Below, piece by piece: positions 7,980 through 17,873 of a stretch of DNA of 39,857 nucleotides. The notes below the pieces were generated by a model. That model worked only from the letters and a program-made list of their open reading frames with translations, made no database searches and was not told the DNA's origin. Source of the stretch: QHCF01 sp003244275 (GTDB lineage Bacteria; Actinomycetota; Acidimicrobiia; Acidimicrobiales; QHCF01); contig DAIROT010000017.1 in NCBI GenBank assembly GCA_036806345.1, positions 1 to 39,857 of the forward strand. The letters run 5' to 3'. A program made the position numbers and the translations under genes. Each line of letters begins with the position of its first letter. Position 1 is the stretch's first letter.

Positions 7980-8214
7980 GAGTAGACAGCTTACGGTAAG
8001 GCTGGCAGACGACCTGGTTGAGTTCATTGATCAACGGGTCAAGCACGGCCAGGCCAGCAGCAGGGCCGCAGTGGTCGCCGCCGCGGTAGACCGGGAGCGT
8101 CGGCGTGAGATAGCCGAGCGAGACGCCGCCATCCTGGCCCGGACCGGCAACTATGACGGGCTCGATGACTTGGCGGCCTTCGCCGTCCAGACCCCCCTGG
8201 AGGATCTGGTTTGA
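7978..8214 (+). CDS. Ribbon-helix-helix antitoxin (MazE-type)
   Basis: 78 residues. The N-terminus 'SRQLTVRLADDLVEFIDQRV' is a ribbon-helix-helix strand plus helix, followed by 'ASSRAAVVAAAVDRERRREI' as the second helix. The acidic C-terminal tail (TGNYDGLDDLAAFAVQTPLE) is of the kind that wraps around MazF. The stop overlaps the start of the downstream toxin by one base (TGATG). RHH antitoxins bind a palindrome in their own promoter; one lies right at this start codon. Type II toxin-antitoxin module. Confidence 0.87.
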   Translation: MSRQLTVRLADDLVEFIDQRVKHGQASSRAAVVAAAVDRERRREIAERDAAILARTGNYDGLDDLAAFAVQTPLEDLV

Positions 8215-8513
8215 TGCGCCCCATCCACGTGGCCCAACTGGACAAGACACGCCCGGTCCTCATTCTTACCCGGGAGGTGGTCCGGCCCCACTTGGCCCGC
8301 GTCACCATTGCGCCCATCACCACGACAGCGCGGGGGCTGTCGACCGAGGTGGCGGTCAACCGGGCCAACGGCCTCGATCAGGACAGTGTCGTCAACTGCG
8401 ACAACATCCTCACCGTGGCCACCTCCACCCTGGGCCGTCAAATCGGCTACCTGCTACCGACCCAAGAGCCGGTTCTGGCAGGAGCGATCCGGGCGGCCTT
8501 CGATCTGGTCTGA
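8214..8513 (+). CDS. mazF: MazF/PemK-type mRNA interferase toxin
   Basis: 99 residues from ATG 8214. Conserved blocks of MazF are 'DKTRPVLILTREVVRPHL' (with the catalytic Arg), 'VTIAPITTTARGLSTEV' (Thr and central strand), 'NGLDQDSVVNCDNILTV' and 'LGRQIGYL'. MazF proteins are small beta-barrel endoribonucleases that cut mRNA or tRNA at short motifs; here activity should be blocked by the adjacent antitoxin. The stop lies only 21 nt from the convergent ileS stop. Confidence 0.93.
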   Translation: MRPIHVAQLDKTRPVLILTREVVRPHLARVTIAPITTTARGLSTEVAVNRANGLDQDSVVNCDNILTVATSTLGRQIGYLLPTQEPVLAGAIRAAFDLV

Positions 8514-8534
8514 AGGAGTGGTCGCGGCCACCCG

Positions 8535-11500
8535 TTACGGCGCGCCCGCCTCCAGACCGACTCGGCACGTTTGGCCGTCCAGCTCGAAGTCGCCCCAATA
8601 CGCCGTTGCTCCCAACGTCGCTGCTACCCCCAACGGCGATCCCTGCACCGCCCCCTGCTGGTTGACCGCCAATTCCAGGGCGAGCGTCTGGGCCATGACC
8701 CAGTCCCGGTGGGACTCCACTGCGGCCGCCACCTCGTCCGACACCTCCAAGGCCAGGATGATCCGGTCGGTAATGGCCAGGTCGGCCTCCCGGCGGCCTT
8801 TCTGCACCTGGCGGACCACGTCACGGGCCAGGCCCTCGGCCACCAGCTCGGGCGTGAGGGCCAGATCAAGTGTCACCACCGCGTCGTTGCCGGCTAGGGC
8901 CCGGCTGGCCTCGGTGTCCACCGGGCGCAGGCTGAGCTCGAATTCGTCGGGGCCGAGCACCGTGCCGGCCACCTCCACGGTCCCGTCGGTCAGGGTGGCC
9001 CAGCTGCCCTGGCGGGCGGCGGCCAGCACCTTTTGGGTGTCGGCCCCCAGGCGGGGACCCAGCACCGCCGGCTTCACCCGCAGCACCAGGTGACCGGCCT
9101 CGGACACCCGGTCGGTCAGGTGGACCGCCTTGACGTTGACCTCCTCGGCCACCAGGACGACATAGGGCTCGAGCGTGGAGGCCCACGGGGCGGCGACGGT
9201 CAGGCTGGTTAGGGGATGGCGGACTGGCTGCCCGGCCGCCTTGCGGATGGAGTGGGCGGCCGAGCAGACCTCGCGCACCTTGTCCATGGCCGCCACCAGG
9301 GCAGGATCGGCGGGCAGTTCCCCGCCGGCCGGCCAGTCAGTGAGGTGGACGCTGCGCTGGCCGGTGAGGCCGGTCCACACCGCCTCGGTGACCAGCGGAG
9401 CCAGGGGAGCGGCGACCCGGCAGGCCACCTCCAACACGGTGGCCAGGGTGTCGTAGGCATCCCGCTTATCGCGATCCTCTGGAGCCCCAGCCTCGCCAGC
9501 AGCCACGGCCCCATCCGACCAGGGGCGCCAGAACCGGTCCCGGCTGCGCCGCACGTACCAGTTGGTCAGGGCATCCAGCCAGGCGGTTACCGCCCAACAG
9601 GCCCCGGCCAGGTCGTAATTGTCCAGACGAGCGGTGACCTGGTCGACCAGAGCGGCCGTCTTGGCCAGCAGGTAGCGGTCCAACACGCCGGTGGCGTCGG
9701 TGCGCCAGGTGCCCCTGGTCCCGTCGGCATTGGCGTAGAGTGATAGGAAGTGCCAGGTATTCCAAAGAGGGCTGAGCGCTGACCTGGATGCCTCCACCAC
9801 GCTGCGCCGCTCGAAGACCAGATCCTGGCCCCGGAGCACCGACGATGACAGCAGGGCCCAGCGCATGGCGTCGGCCCCCAGCGTGTCGAACACGTGGTCG
9901 GGATCGGGGTAGTTGCCCAGGCGCTTGGACGCCTTGCGCCCGTCGTCGCCCAGCACCACCCCGTGGGCCAGGCACGTCTCGAAGGGCGGGCAGTCGAACA
10001 GGGCAGTCGACAGCACGTGCAGCGTGTAGAACCACCCCCGGGTCTGGCCGATGTACTCGACGATGAAGTCGGCGGGGAAGTGGGCCTCGAAACGCTCGGT
10101 GTTCTCGAACGGGTAGTGCATCTGGGCATACGGCATCGACCCCGACTCGAACCAGCAGTCGAGCACGTCGGGCACCCGGCGCATGGTTGATGCCCCGGTC
10201 GGGTCGTCAGGGTTGGGCCGGGTCAGCTCATCCACCCCCGGACGGTGCAAATCCGCCGGCCGCACCCCGAAGTCGCGCTCCAGATCGTCCAGGCTCCCGT
10301 ACACGTCGATGCGGGGGTAGGCCGGGTCGTCGCTCTTCCACACCGGGATGGGCGCCCCCCAGAACCGGTTGCGGCTGATCGACCAGTCCCTCGCCCCCTC
10401 CAGCCATTTGCCGAACGCACCGTCGCGCACGTGCTCGGGCACCCACCGAATGCGCTGGTTGAGCTCGACCATGCGGTCCTTGATGGCGCTGACCCGCACG
10501 AACCACGAACTCACCGCCTTGTAGATGAGAGGGGTATCGGTGCGCCAGCAGTGGGGGTACGAGTGGGTGTAGTCCACCCGATCGACCAGGGCGCCGGCCT
10601 CCGCCAGGTCGGCGATCACCGCTCGGTTGGCGTCGAAGACCTGCTGGCCGGCGTAGGGGGGGACGTCGGCGGTGAAGCGCCCCCGGTCGTCGACCGGGCA
10701 CACCACGGCAATGCCGTTCGCCTCGCACACCCGCTGGTCATCCTCCCCGAAGCCGGGCGCCAGGTGCACGATCCCGGTGCCCTCCTCGGTGGACACGAAG
10801 TCCCCGGCCAGCACCCGGAAGGCCCCTGGCGCGCCGGCGAAGAACGCGAACAACGGCCGGTAGGTCCGCCCCACCAACTGCGCCCCGGTGACCGTGGCCA
10901 CCGGCTGGGACTCGCCCAGCAGCTCGGCGTACTCCCCGGCCCGGGCGGCCGCCACCACCGTCAGCGATCCCCCCACATCGAACACCTGGTAGTCGATGTT
11001 GGGCCCCACCGCGACCGCCAAGTTGGAAGGCAGGGTCCATGGCGTGGTGGTCCAGACCAGGAGGCGAAGGCTCTGTCGCGAAATTGGGCTGGCCCCGCCT
11101 CCAGTCCCATGCCCACTCTCGGCCGTCTGGGCGCCGAGGTCAAAGACCGGGTCAAGGTCAAAGGCCACGGTGACTGCCGGGTCGACCCTCGGCCGGTAGG
11201 AGTCGTCCTGGCGGGTCTCGAAGTTGGACAGCGGCGTCTCGCACTCCCAGCAGTAGGGCAGCACCCGGTAGCCCTCGTAGGCCAGGCCCTTCTCCCACAG
11301 CGACTTGAAGGCCCACAGGACGCTCTCCATGTAGTCGACGTCCATGGTCTTGTAGTCGCACGTGAAGTCGACCCAGCGAGCCTGGCGCGTGACGTAACGC
11401 TCCCATTCATCGGTCGTGCGCTGGACCAGCGAGCGGCAGTACTGGTTGAACCGGCCCACCCCGTACTGGATGATCTCGGCTCGCCCGGCCAGCTTCAGCT

Positions 11501-11825
11501 CCTTCTCGGCCTCCATCTCGGCCGGCAGGCCGTGGCAGTCCCAGCCAAAGCGCCGCTCCACTCGCCGACCCCTCATGGTCCGATAGCGGGGGACGGCGTC
11601 CTTGACGAAGCCGGTGAGCAGGTGGCCGTAGTGGGGCAGGCCGTTGGCGAAGGGCGGACCGTCGTAGAAGACGTACTCGTTGCTCCCACCCGGTCGTCCC
11701 TCCACCGACGCTCGAAAAGTATCGTCGGCCGCCCACTTGGCCAGTATCTGCTTTTCGAGCTCCGGGAAGTCGGGCTGGGCCGGCACCGCCGGGTAGGACG
11801 TAACGGGATGGGATGGGTCGGCCAC
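8535..11825 (-). CDS. ileS: Isoleucyl-tRNA synthetase
   Basis: 1096 residues from GTG 11825, within the usual range of the long actinobacterial/eukaryote-like IleRS. The HIGH motif is HYGH (residues 65-68, after PPFANGLP), and the KMSKS loop is KASKR (631-635) followed by LGNYPDPD, as in type-2 enzymes. 'WTTTPWTLPSN' marks the CP1 editing domain that removes misacylated valine, with a roughly 22-residue Gly/Ser-rich insertion just before it. Anticodon-binding and C-terminal DUF5915-like parts follow. An upstream extension to 12095 is rejected: it encodes only repeated Ser/Trp/Pro antisense to the DksA gene. TACTCT lies 6 nt before the GTG, so translation is probably leaderless. Confidence 0.95.
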   Translation of the reverse strand: MADPSHPVTSYPAVPAQPDFPELEKQILAKWAADDTFRASVEGRPGGSNEYVFYDGPPFANGLPHYGHLLTGFVKDAVPRYRTMRGRRVERRFGWDCHGLPAEMEAEKELKLAGRAEIIQYGVGRFNQYCRSLVQRTTDEWERYVTRQARWVDFTCDYKTMDVDYMESVLWAFKSLWEKGLAYEGYRVLPYCWECETPLSNFETRQDDSYRPRVDPAVTVAFDLDPVFDLGAQTAESGHGTGGGASPISRQSLRLLVWTTTPWTLPSNLAVAVGPNIDYQVFDVGGSLTVVAAARAGEYAELLGESQPVATVTGAQLVGRTYRPLFAFFAGAPGAFRVLAGDFVSTEEGTGIVHLAPGFGEDDQRVCEANGIAVVCPVDDRGRFTADVPPYAGQQVFDANRAVIADLAEAGALVDRVDYTHSYPHCWRTDTPLIYKAVSSWFVRVSAIKDRMVELNQRIRWVPEHVRDGAFGKWLEGARDWSISRNRFWGAPIPVWKSDDPAYPRIDVYGSLDDLERDFGVRPADLHRPGVDELTRPNPDDPTGASTMRRVPDVLDCWFESGSMPYAQMHYPFENTERFEAHFPADFIVEYIGQTRGWFYTLHVLSTALFDCPPFETCLAHGVVLGDDGRKASKRLGNYPDPDHVFDTLGADAMRWALLSSSVLRGQDLVFERRSVVEASRSALSPLWNTWHFLSLYANADGTRGTWRTDATGVLDRYLLAKTAALVDQVTARLDNYDLAGACWAVTAWLDALTNWYVRRSRDRFWRPWSDGAVAAGEAGAPEDRDKRDAYDTLATVLEVACRVAAPLAPLVTEAVWTGLTGQRSVHLTDWPAGGELPADPALVAAMDKVREVCSAAHSIRKAAGQPVRHPLTSLTVAAPWASTLEPYVVLVAEEVNVKAVHLTDRVSEAGHLVLRVKPAVLGPRLGADTQKVLAAARQGSWATLTDGTVEVAGTVLGPDEFELSLRPVDTEASRALAGNDAVVTLDLALTPELVAEGLARDVVRQVQKGRREADLAITDRIILALEVSDEVAAAVESHRDWVMAQTLALELAVNQQGAVQGSPLGVAATLGATAYWGDFELDGQTCRVGLEAGAP

Positions 11826-11837
11826 TCCCCTAGAGTA
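11826..11837 (-). promoter_or_regulatory. Leaderless promoter -10 box of ileS
   Basis: On the minus strand TACTCT (complement of 11832-11837) is followed by 6 nt (AGGGGA) and the GTG start. The purine run is too close to the GTG to act as an SD. No T-box sequence is seen in the short upstream region. Confidence 0.5.
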
Positions 11838-11900
11838 GGCGGCGTCACTTGCCAGTTCCTTGAGCAGCAGCCGCCCGGCTGAGGTTTGCTGCCGGCGAGG

Positions 11901-11906
11901 TAAAAT
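11901..11906 (+). promoter_or_regulatory. -10 box of the dksA-lspA-rluD operon
   Basis: TAAAAT is a near-consensus -10 hexamer. It lies 17 nt before the ATG at 11924, giving a very short leader. No SD is visible. Confidence 0.4.
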
Positions 11907-11923
11907 ACCCGACCCTTCAGCCG

Positions 11924-12637
11924 ATGACCGGAACGTACTCCATGCCCACAGCCCGCAAACCAAAGCCCTCCGACGATTTGGCACCCACGGCCGATGTGGC
12001 ACCCACGGCCAAGAAGGCTCCGACCACGAAGGCACCGACCACGAAGGCACCGACCACGAAGGCACCGACCACGAAGGCACCGACCACGGAGGCACCGGCG
12101 GTCAAGAAGCCGGCCAAGAAGGCGTCAGCGACCAACAAGGCCGGCTCTCCTCGGCCCAAGAAGGCGCCTGCCGCCGCCAAGGAATCCCCGGCAACATCCG
12201 AGGAGACGGTGGCCACGGCCGACGAGTCAGTGTCCCTTGCGGCCGACAACCCCGACAACGCCTCTGCGTCTGACGCTGTGCTGGCCGAAGCTCGAGAGCT
12301 GCTGCTGGCCGAACGAGCCACCTACGCCGAGCAGGCCCAGCTGCTCAAGGCCGAGGCCGACCTGCTGGTCCAAGAGGCTGAGCCGGGCGACATCCAGTTC
12401 GACGAGGAGTCGGGAGAGGGTGGCACCATGACCGTGGATCGGGAGCGAGACCTGGCCCTGGCCGGTCAGGCCCGAGCGGCGGTGGAGGAGATCGACCACG
12501 CCCTGGCCAAGGTAAAGGCCGGTACCTACGGCACCTGCGAGCGATGCCATCAGCGAATTCCTCGCCAGCGCCTGACGGCGTTGCCCTACGCCCGATTGTG
12601 CGTGGCCTGTAAGAGCGGCGGCCTGTCGCGACGCTGA
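11924..12637 (+). CDS. DksA/TraR-family zinc-finger protein with Lys/Ala/Pro/Thr-rich repeat tail
   Basis: 237 residues. The first ~95 residues are low complexity with five tandem KAPTT-type units, resembling the basic tails of actinobacterial nucleoid proteins. A coiled-coil hairpin follows (LAEARELLLAERATYAEQ and 'RDLALAGQARAAVEEIDHAL'), then the DksA/TraR zinc finger 'GTCERCHQRIPRQRL' with 'CVACK' (CxxC-x17-CxxC). Such proteins bind the RNA polymerase secondary channel or act as CarD-like modulators; the acidic loop tip seen in E. coli DksA is not obvious. It is divergent from ileS and 23 nt upstream of lspA (from ATG 12661), a common actinobacterial neighbourhood. ATG 11942 is an alternative start. 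Confidence 0.85.
   Translation: MTGTYSMPTARKPKPSDDLAPTADVAPTAKKAPTTKAPTTKAPTTKAPTTKAPTTEAPAVKKPAKKASATNKAGSPRPKKAPAAAKESPATSEETVATADESVSLAADNPDNASASDAVLAEARELLLAERATYAEQAQLLKAEADLLVQEAEPGDIQFDEESGEGGTMTVDRERDLALAGQARAAVEEIDHALAKVKAGTYGTCERCHQRIPRQRLTALPYARLCVACKSGGLSRR
12014..12103 (+). repeat. 15-bp in-frame tandem repeat (KAPTT units)
   Basis: Five copies of a 15-bp unit (AAGGCACCGACCACG; the first has one base change) run from 12014 to 12088, with a degenerate sixth to 12103. Each copy encodes KAPTT. Length variation would keep the frame. Confidence 0.93.
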
Positions 12638-12660
12638 GGGAGGTGGGCCAGAAGGCTGGG

Positions 12661-13278
12661 ATGGGCCAGAGCACCGGGAGCGCCCACAAGGTGGGCCGGA
12701 CGGGAAGGACCGCCTGGGAGACGGCCCGCAGGGGGAAGCCCCGGGCCAGCAGACGGCGCCTCATCATGCTGGGTGTGGCCGCAGCCGTCGCTCTGGGAGC
12801 CGATCAGTTCACCAAGTCCCTGGCCGTGCACTACCTGAGCCATGGCCCGCTCCACCTGCTGGGGCCCCTCAGCCTGAGTCTCACCTACAATTCCGGTGCC
12901 GCCTTCAGCATTGGCCAGGGCCTGGCTCCTCTACTGGTGGTGGTGGGGGTGGTGCTGGTGGTGGTGTTGGTGGGAGTGGGCCGTACCGTGGCCGACACCC
13001 CTACCGCATTGGCTGTGGGCCTGGTGCTGGGCGGGGCGCTGGGCAACCTGGTCGACCGCCTGGCGAGGGCCAACCACGGGGCGGTGATCGACTTCCTGGA
13101 GACCCGCTACTGGCCGACCTTCAACCTGGCCGACGCCTGCATAGTGTGCGGCGCCGTCCTGTTGATGGCGTCCGGCCTGCGTCACCGACGTCCCCCGTTG
13201 TCGTCCCCTGACAGCCCCCCCGGCCCAACCGCCCCCACCGGGGATACCGCCAGCCCTCCACCCGAGTCGCGTCGGTGA
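12661..13278 (+). CDS. lspA: Prolipoprotein signal peptidase II
   Basis: 205 residues from ATG 12661 (GTG 12643 would add six but leaves no room for an SD). A basic N-terminus is followed by four membrane helices. Signature blocks are 'GADQFTKSLAVHYL', 'LTYNSGAAFSIGQG' (conserved Asn-x-Gly-Ala-Ala-Phe), 'LGGALGNLVDRL' with the first catalytic Asp, and 'FNLADACIVCGA' with the second catalytic Asp. The enzyme removes signal peptides from diacylglyceryl-modified prolipoproteins in the membrane. The Pro/Ser-rich C-terminal tail is longer than usual. The stop overlaps the start of the pseudouridine synthase gene (GTGA). Confidence 0.94.
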   Translation: MGQSTGSAHKVGRTGRTAWETARRGKPRASRRRLIMLGVAAAVALGADQFTKSLAVHYLSHGPLHLLGPLSLSLTYNSGAAFSIGQGLAPLLVVVGVVLVVVLVGVGRTVADTPTALAVGLVLGGALGNLVDRLARANHGAVIDFLETRYWPTFNLADACIVCGAVLLMASGLRHRRPPLSSPDSPPGPTAPTGDTASPPPESRR

Positions 13279-14213
13279 GGGAGACCATCCCCGCGGCACT
13301 GGCCGGAGAGCGGGTCGACCGGGTGGTGTCCATGCTCACGGGACTTCCCCGCACGACGGCTGCCCAGCTGGTGGCGCAAGGAGCGGTGCGGGTGGACGCC
13401 GGCCCGGTGGTCCTGCGCAGCCATCGGGTGGAGGAGGGAAACCTGCTCGAGATCGATGTGCCGCCGCACAGACCACGCGCCCTGCCGGCCGGTGATGCCT
13501 CGCTGGGCCTGAGCGTGGTCTACGCCGATGACCAGGTGGTGGTGGTGGACAAGCCGGCCGGCCTGGTAGTCCACCCCGGTGCCGGACACCTCGACGGGAC
13601 TCTCGTCAATGCCCTGTTGGCCCGGTATCCAGAGCTGGCCGATACCGGTGACCCGGAACGTCCGGGCATTGTCCACCGCTTGGACAGGGGTACCTCGGGG
13701 CTGCTGGCGGTAGCCCGAACCCCTGAGGCCTACGCCTGCCTGGTCGCCCAGCTGGCCAGTCGTAGCGTGGAGAGGTGCTACCGGGCACTGGCCTGGGGCC
13801 ACGTGGATGCTGACTCCGGTCTGGTCGATGCTCCCGTCGGACGCTCCCGGCGAGATCCGACCCGCATGGCCGTATCCCGGCGAGGCAAAGAAGCTCGGAC
13901 CGCGTACTCGGTGCTCACCCGGTACGCGTCGCCGGTGGCAGCCACCCTTCTCGAGTGCCGGCTGGAGACTGGTCGCACCCACCAGGTGCGGGTCCACCTG
14001 GCGGCCATCGGTCACCCCCTGGTAGGAGACGGCCGGTACGGCGGGGCCCGGTCCACCTTGGTCCTGGGGCGCCCCTTCCTGCACGCCCATCGCCTGGCCT
14101 TTGACCACCCGAGCTCAGGCGGGAGGATGGAATGGTCCTCGCCCCTGCCCCCAGAGCTGTCCGAGCTACTGAGCACCCTCTCGCCGATGGCCCGAGAACA
14201 GTCAGGCCCATGA
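13275..14213 (+). CDS. rluD: RluA/RluD-family 23S rRNA pseudouridine synthase
   Basis: 312 residues with a GTG start overlapping the lspA stop by 4 nt. An N-terminal S4 RNA-binding domain covers about residues 9-62 (ERVDRVVSML, 'AQGAVRVDAGPVVL'). The catalytic domain has 'VVVDKPAGLVVHPGAGH', the active-site motif 'GIVHRLDRGTSGLL' with catalytic Asp137, and 'LLECRLETGRTHQVRVHLA'. It isomerises uridines, in RluD's case in helix 69 of 23S rRNA; the exact target here is inferred from family only. The lspA-rluD order is widely conserved. Confidence 0.92.
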   Translation: MRETIPAALAGERVDRVVSMLTGLPRTTAAQLVAQGAVRVDAGPVVLRSHRVEEGNLLEIDVPPHRPRALPAGDASLGLSVVYADDQVVVVDKPAGLVVHPGAGHLDGTLVNALLARYPELADTGDPERPGIVHRLDRGTSGLLAVARTPEAYACLVAQLASRSVERCYRALAWGHVDADSGLVDAPVGRSRRDPTRMAVSRRGKEARTAYSVLTRYASPVAATLLECRLETGRTHQVRVHLAAIGHPLVGDGRYGGARSTLVLGRPFLHAHRLAFDHPSSGGRMEWSSPLPPELSELLSTLSPMAREQSGP

Positions 14214-14315
14214 TCGCTGGCCACTGGTCCTCGGCGCTCCACGACAGCCGTCAGCCACTCCACCCCCGCATCTTCGCGCTGGTATCGGCTAGGGGCGCTG
14301 CACTTGGGCGCGTGG

Positions 14316-14332
14316 GCTCTCACATAGAGAGC
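14316..14332. terminator. Hairpin between convergent rluD and sigma genes
   Basis: GCTCTC (14316-14321) and GAGAGC (14327-14332) form a perfect 6-bp stem with loop ACATA, in the 189-bp convergent gap. It could end transcription from either side. I see no gene in this gap. Confidence 0.4.
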
Positions 14333-14402
14333 GGACGCACACAAGTGCCGTTGGGGGCCTGGCCTTGGACCTCACCGCCGGACCCGGAGTGGAACGCGGC
14401 CC

Positions 14403-15326
14403 TCAGGCTGCGGTGCTGATGCCCTCCAAGCCGGGATGGGAGGCCAGGTGAGCCAGGGCGTCAGCCTCGGCCTGGCGGGCCCGGCGCACGCCGACTCCCA
14501 GGCGGCGAGCGGTGGCCTCCAGGGAGACGGGCTCGGTGCCGCCCAGTCCGAAGCGCAGCCGCACGACGTCGCGCTCGAGCGGAGCCAGACCGTCGACCGC
14601 CCGACCCAACGTCTCGGCCACCATGGCCGCGTCCACCTGGCCCTCGAAGCCCTCCCCGGGGGGAGCCACCAGCTCGGAGAGAGTCGTCTCTCCATCGGCC
14701 CCCACCGGCTGGTCCAGGCTGGCCACCACCCGGGCGGCCTGGCGGACGTCAGCCAACTGGGCCAGGGACAGCCCGGTCGCATCGGCCAGCTCAGAGTCTT
14801 CCGGCTCACGGCCCAGCTCGGTGGCCAACTCGCGATGGGCCTGGTCAACCAGCCGAGCGCGATCAGCCGCCTCCATGGGCAGGCGAATGGTCTGGCCATG
14901 GTTGTGGACGGCCCGCTGCAGGGCCTGGCGAATCCACCAGGTGGCATAGGTGGAGAACCGAAAGCCCCGTCGCCAGTCGAACTTCTCGACCGCCCGGATG
15001 AGACCGAACGTGCCCTCCTGGACCAAGTCGCCGAGCTCCACGCCGCGGTCCTGGTACAAACGAGCCCAGTGGACCACCAGACGCAGGTTGCACTCGATCA
15101 TCCGGCGCCTGGCTTCGCCATCTCCGGCCTCGGCCCGCTGGGCCAGCTCCACCTGTTCGGCCGCGCTGAGCAGGGGGTGGCGGGCCAGCTCGTCGAGGAA
15201 CAGCCCTACGGAGTCGCCGGTCCTGGCACGCCGCGGTCCTGACCCACCGCCAGCAGACCGAGCGCGCTCCACCTGGCGGCCTCTCGGCGCCTTGGCTTGC
15301 TTGTCGATGGTGGAGGTGGTCGTCAT
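14403..15326 (-). CDS. Sigma-70 family (group 2-like) RNA polymerase sigma factor
   Basis: 307 residues. After a basic, disordered N-terminus the domains run: region 1.2 (VGLFLDELARHPLLS, about 40-70), region 2 with 'NLRLVVHWARLYQDRG', 'DLVQEGTFGLIRAVEKFD' and the -10-reading 'RFSTYATWWIRQAL', region 3 (about 148-235) and region 4 at the C-terminus. Regions 2-3 are close to HrdB/SigA/SigB, so -10 recognition should be sigma-70-like. Region 4.2 (LEATARRLGVGVRRARQ) lacks the usual E-R-V/I-R-Q-I/L-E pattern of the -35-reading helix, so promoter choice may differ. It is monocistronic, convergent to rluD and downstream of rpiB. Confidence 0.9.
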   Translation of the reverse strand: MTTTSTIDKQAKAPRGRQVERARSAGGGSGPRRARTGDSVGLFLDELARHPLLSAAEQVELAQRAEAGDGEARRRMIECNLRLVVHWARLYQDRGVELGDLVQEGTFGLIRAVEKFDWRRGFRFSTYATWWIRQALQRAVHNHGQTIRLPMEAADRARLVDQAHRELATELGREPEDSELADATGLSLAQLADVRQAARVVASLDQPVGADGETTLSELVAPPGEGFEGQVDAAMVAETLGRAVDGLAPLERDVVRLRFGLGGTEPVSLEATARRLGVGVRRARQAEADALAHLASHPGLEGISTAA

Positions 15327-15442
15327 AGTTGAGTTCTTACCCTCGCCTGGTAGAACAGCATCGCCGGGGCGGGCATTCCGCCCGACCCCTCAAATCGGTA
15401 ATCACTGACTGAGGATTCGGTACAACGACACCCTTCGGACGA

Positions 15443-15907
15443 TCATTCCCCGCTCGACCTCGCACATTCCTCCACCTCGATGGCGCTCACCTGGGCCAGG
15501 CGCCGGGCGTGGCGGCCGCCCTCGAAGTCAGTGGTCAAGAAGACGTCCAAGATGGCCAGGGCCAGCGGCTCGGCCACCATGCGGGCGCCCAGCGACAAGA
15601 CGTTGATGTCGTTGTGCTGCCGAGCCAGCCGGGCGCTGAACTCATCCCAGCACAGTCCGGCCCGCACCCCGTGGACCTTGTTGGCCGACAGGCACTCGCC
15701 CTGCCCGGTGCCGCCCATGACCACTCCCCGGTCGGCCCGGCCGGCTGACACCTCGCGCCCGGCTGCCGCGCACGGACCGGGATAGTCGACTGGCTCCTCG
15801 GAATGGGTGCCCAGGTCACTCACCTGGTGACCGGCGGCAGCCAGATGGCTGGCCACTGACGCCTTGAGCCGGTAGCCGGCATGGTCGGATGCAATGGCGA
15901 CTCGCAT
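15443..15907 (-). CDS. rpiB: Ribose-5-phosphate isomerase B (RpiB/LacAB family)
   Basis: 154 residues from the ATG at 15907, since the protein starts with the conserved 'MRVAIASDHAGYRLK' (Asp8-His9); a 7-residue extension is possible but not conserved. The active site loop 'GGTGQGECLSANKVHGVRA' has the Glu (residue 71) used by the mycobacterial type of RpiB, with a Cys next to it, and 'RQHNDINVLSLGARMV' follows. It interconverts ribose-5-phosphate and ribulose-5-phosphate in the pentose phosphate pathway. The 116-bp gap to the downstream sigma gene holds a small GC hairpin (15367-15383) but no gene. Confidence 0.93.
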   Translation of the reverse strand: MRVAIASDHAGYRLKASVASHLAAAGHQVSDLGTHSEEPVDYPGPCAAAGREVSAGRADRGVVMGGTGQGECLSANKVHGVRAGLCWDEFSARLARQHNDINVLSLGARMVAEPLALAILDVFLTTDFEGGRHARRLAQVSAIEVEECARSSGE

Positions 15908-15942
15908 GGTCCCAGCATGCCACGGCACCGCCTGAGTCGCGG

Positions 15943-17778
<1,836 letters not shown>

Positions 17779-17781
17779 GTC

Positions 17782-17873
17782 CGTCTCCCTCCGCCGGTGT
17801 TAGCCGGATCAGGTTCTATCGGTCGACGCCCGTCAGGCGTCCTCTCAGCCCGCTCAGTCGCGGGCTCCCGTCT
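17782..17873 (-). promoter_or_regulatory. TPP riboswitch (THI box) upstream of thiC
   Basis: On the minus strand the conserved THI-box parts occur in order: CGGGAGCCCGC...GCGGGCTGAGAGG (P2/P3 side with CUGAGA), a variable P3 hairpin (GACGCC...GGCGTC), then GAACCTGATCCGGCTAACAC and CGGCGGAGGGAGACGG. The last block contains the thiC SD, pointing to translational control. The 5' end of the aptamer lies within the last codons of the upstream histidine kinase gene (stop at 17854-17856). Confidence 0.95.

Noticed and set aside
10245..11882. 545-codon plus-strand open frame
   Set aside because: Entirely antisense to the IleRS catalytic domain; GC-rich third positions create long shadow frames.
11826..11923. 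T-box leader for ileS
   Set aside because: The space to the divergent DksA gene is about 100 bp and contains no T-box (UGGUACC-type) or specifier-like structure; a -10 box lies 6 nt from the start.
11826..12095. N-terminal extension of ileS to 12095
   Set aside because: It runs antisense through the DksA repeat and gives only repeated Ser/Trp/Pro; the conserved IleRS N-terminus begins at about 11825.
15367..15383. Terminator after rpiB
   Set aside because: A 6-bp GC stem exists but lies about 60 nt past the stop with no U-tract, and such stems arise by chance in this composition.
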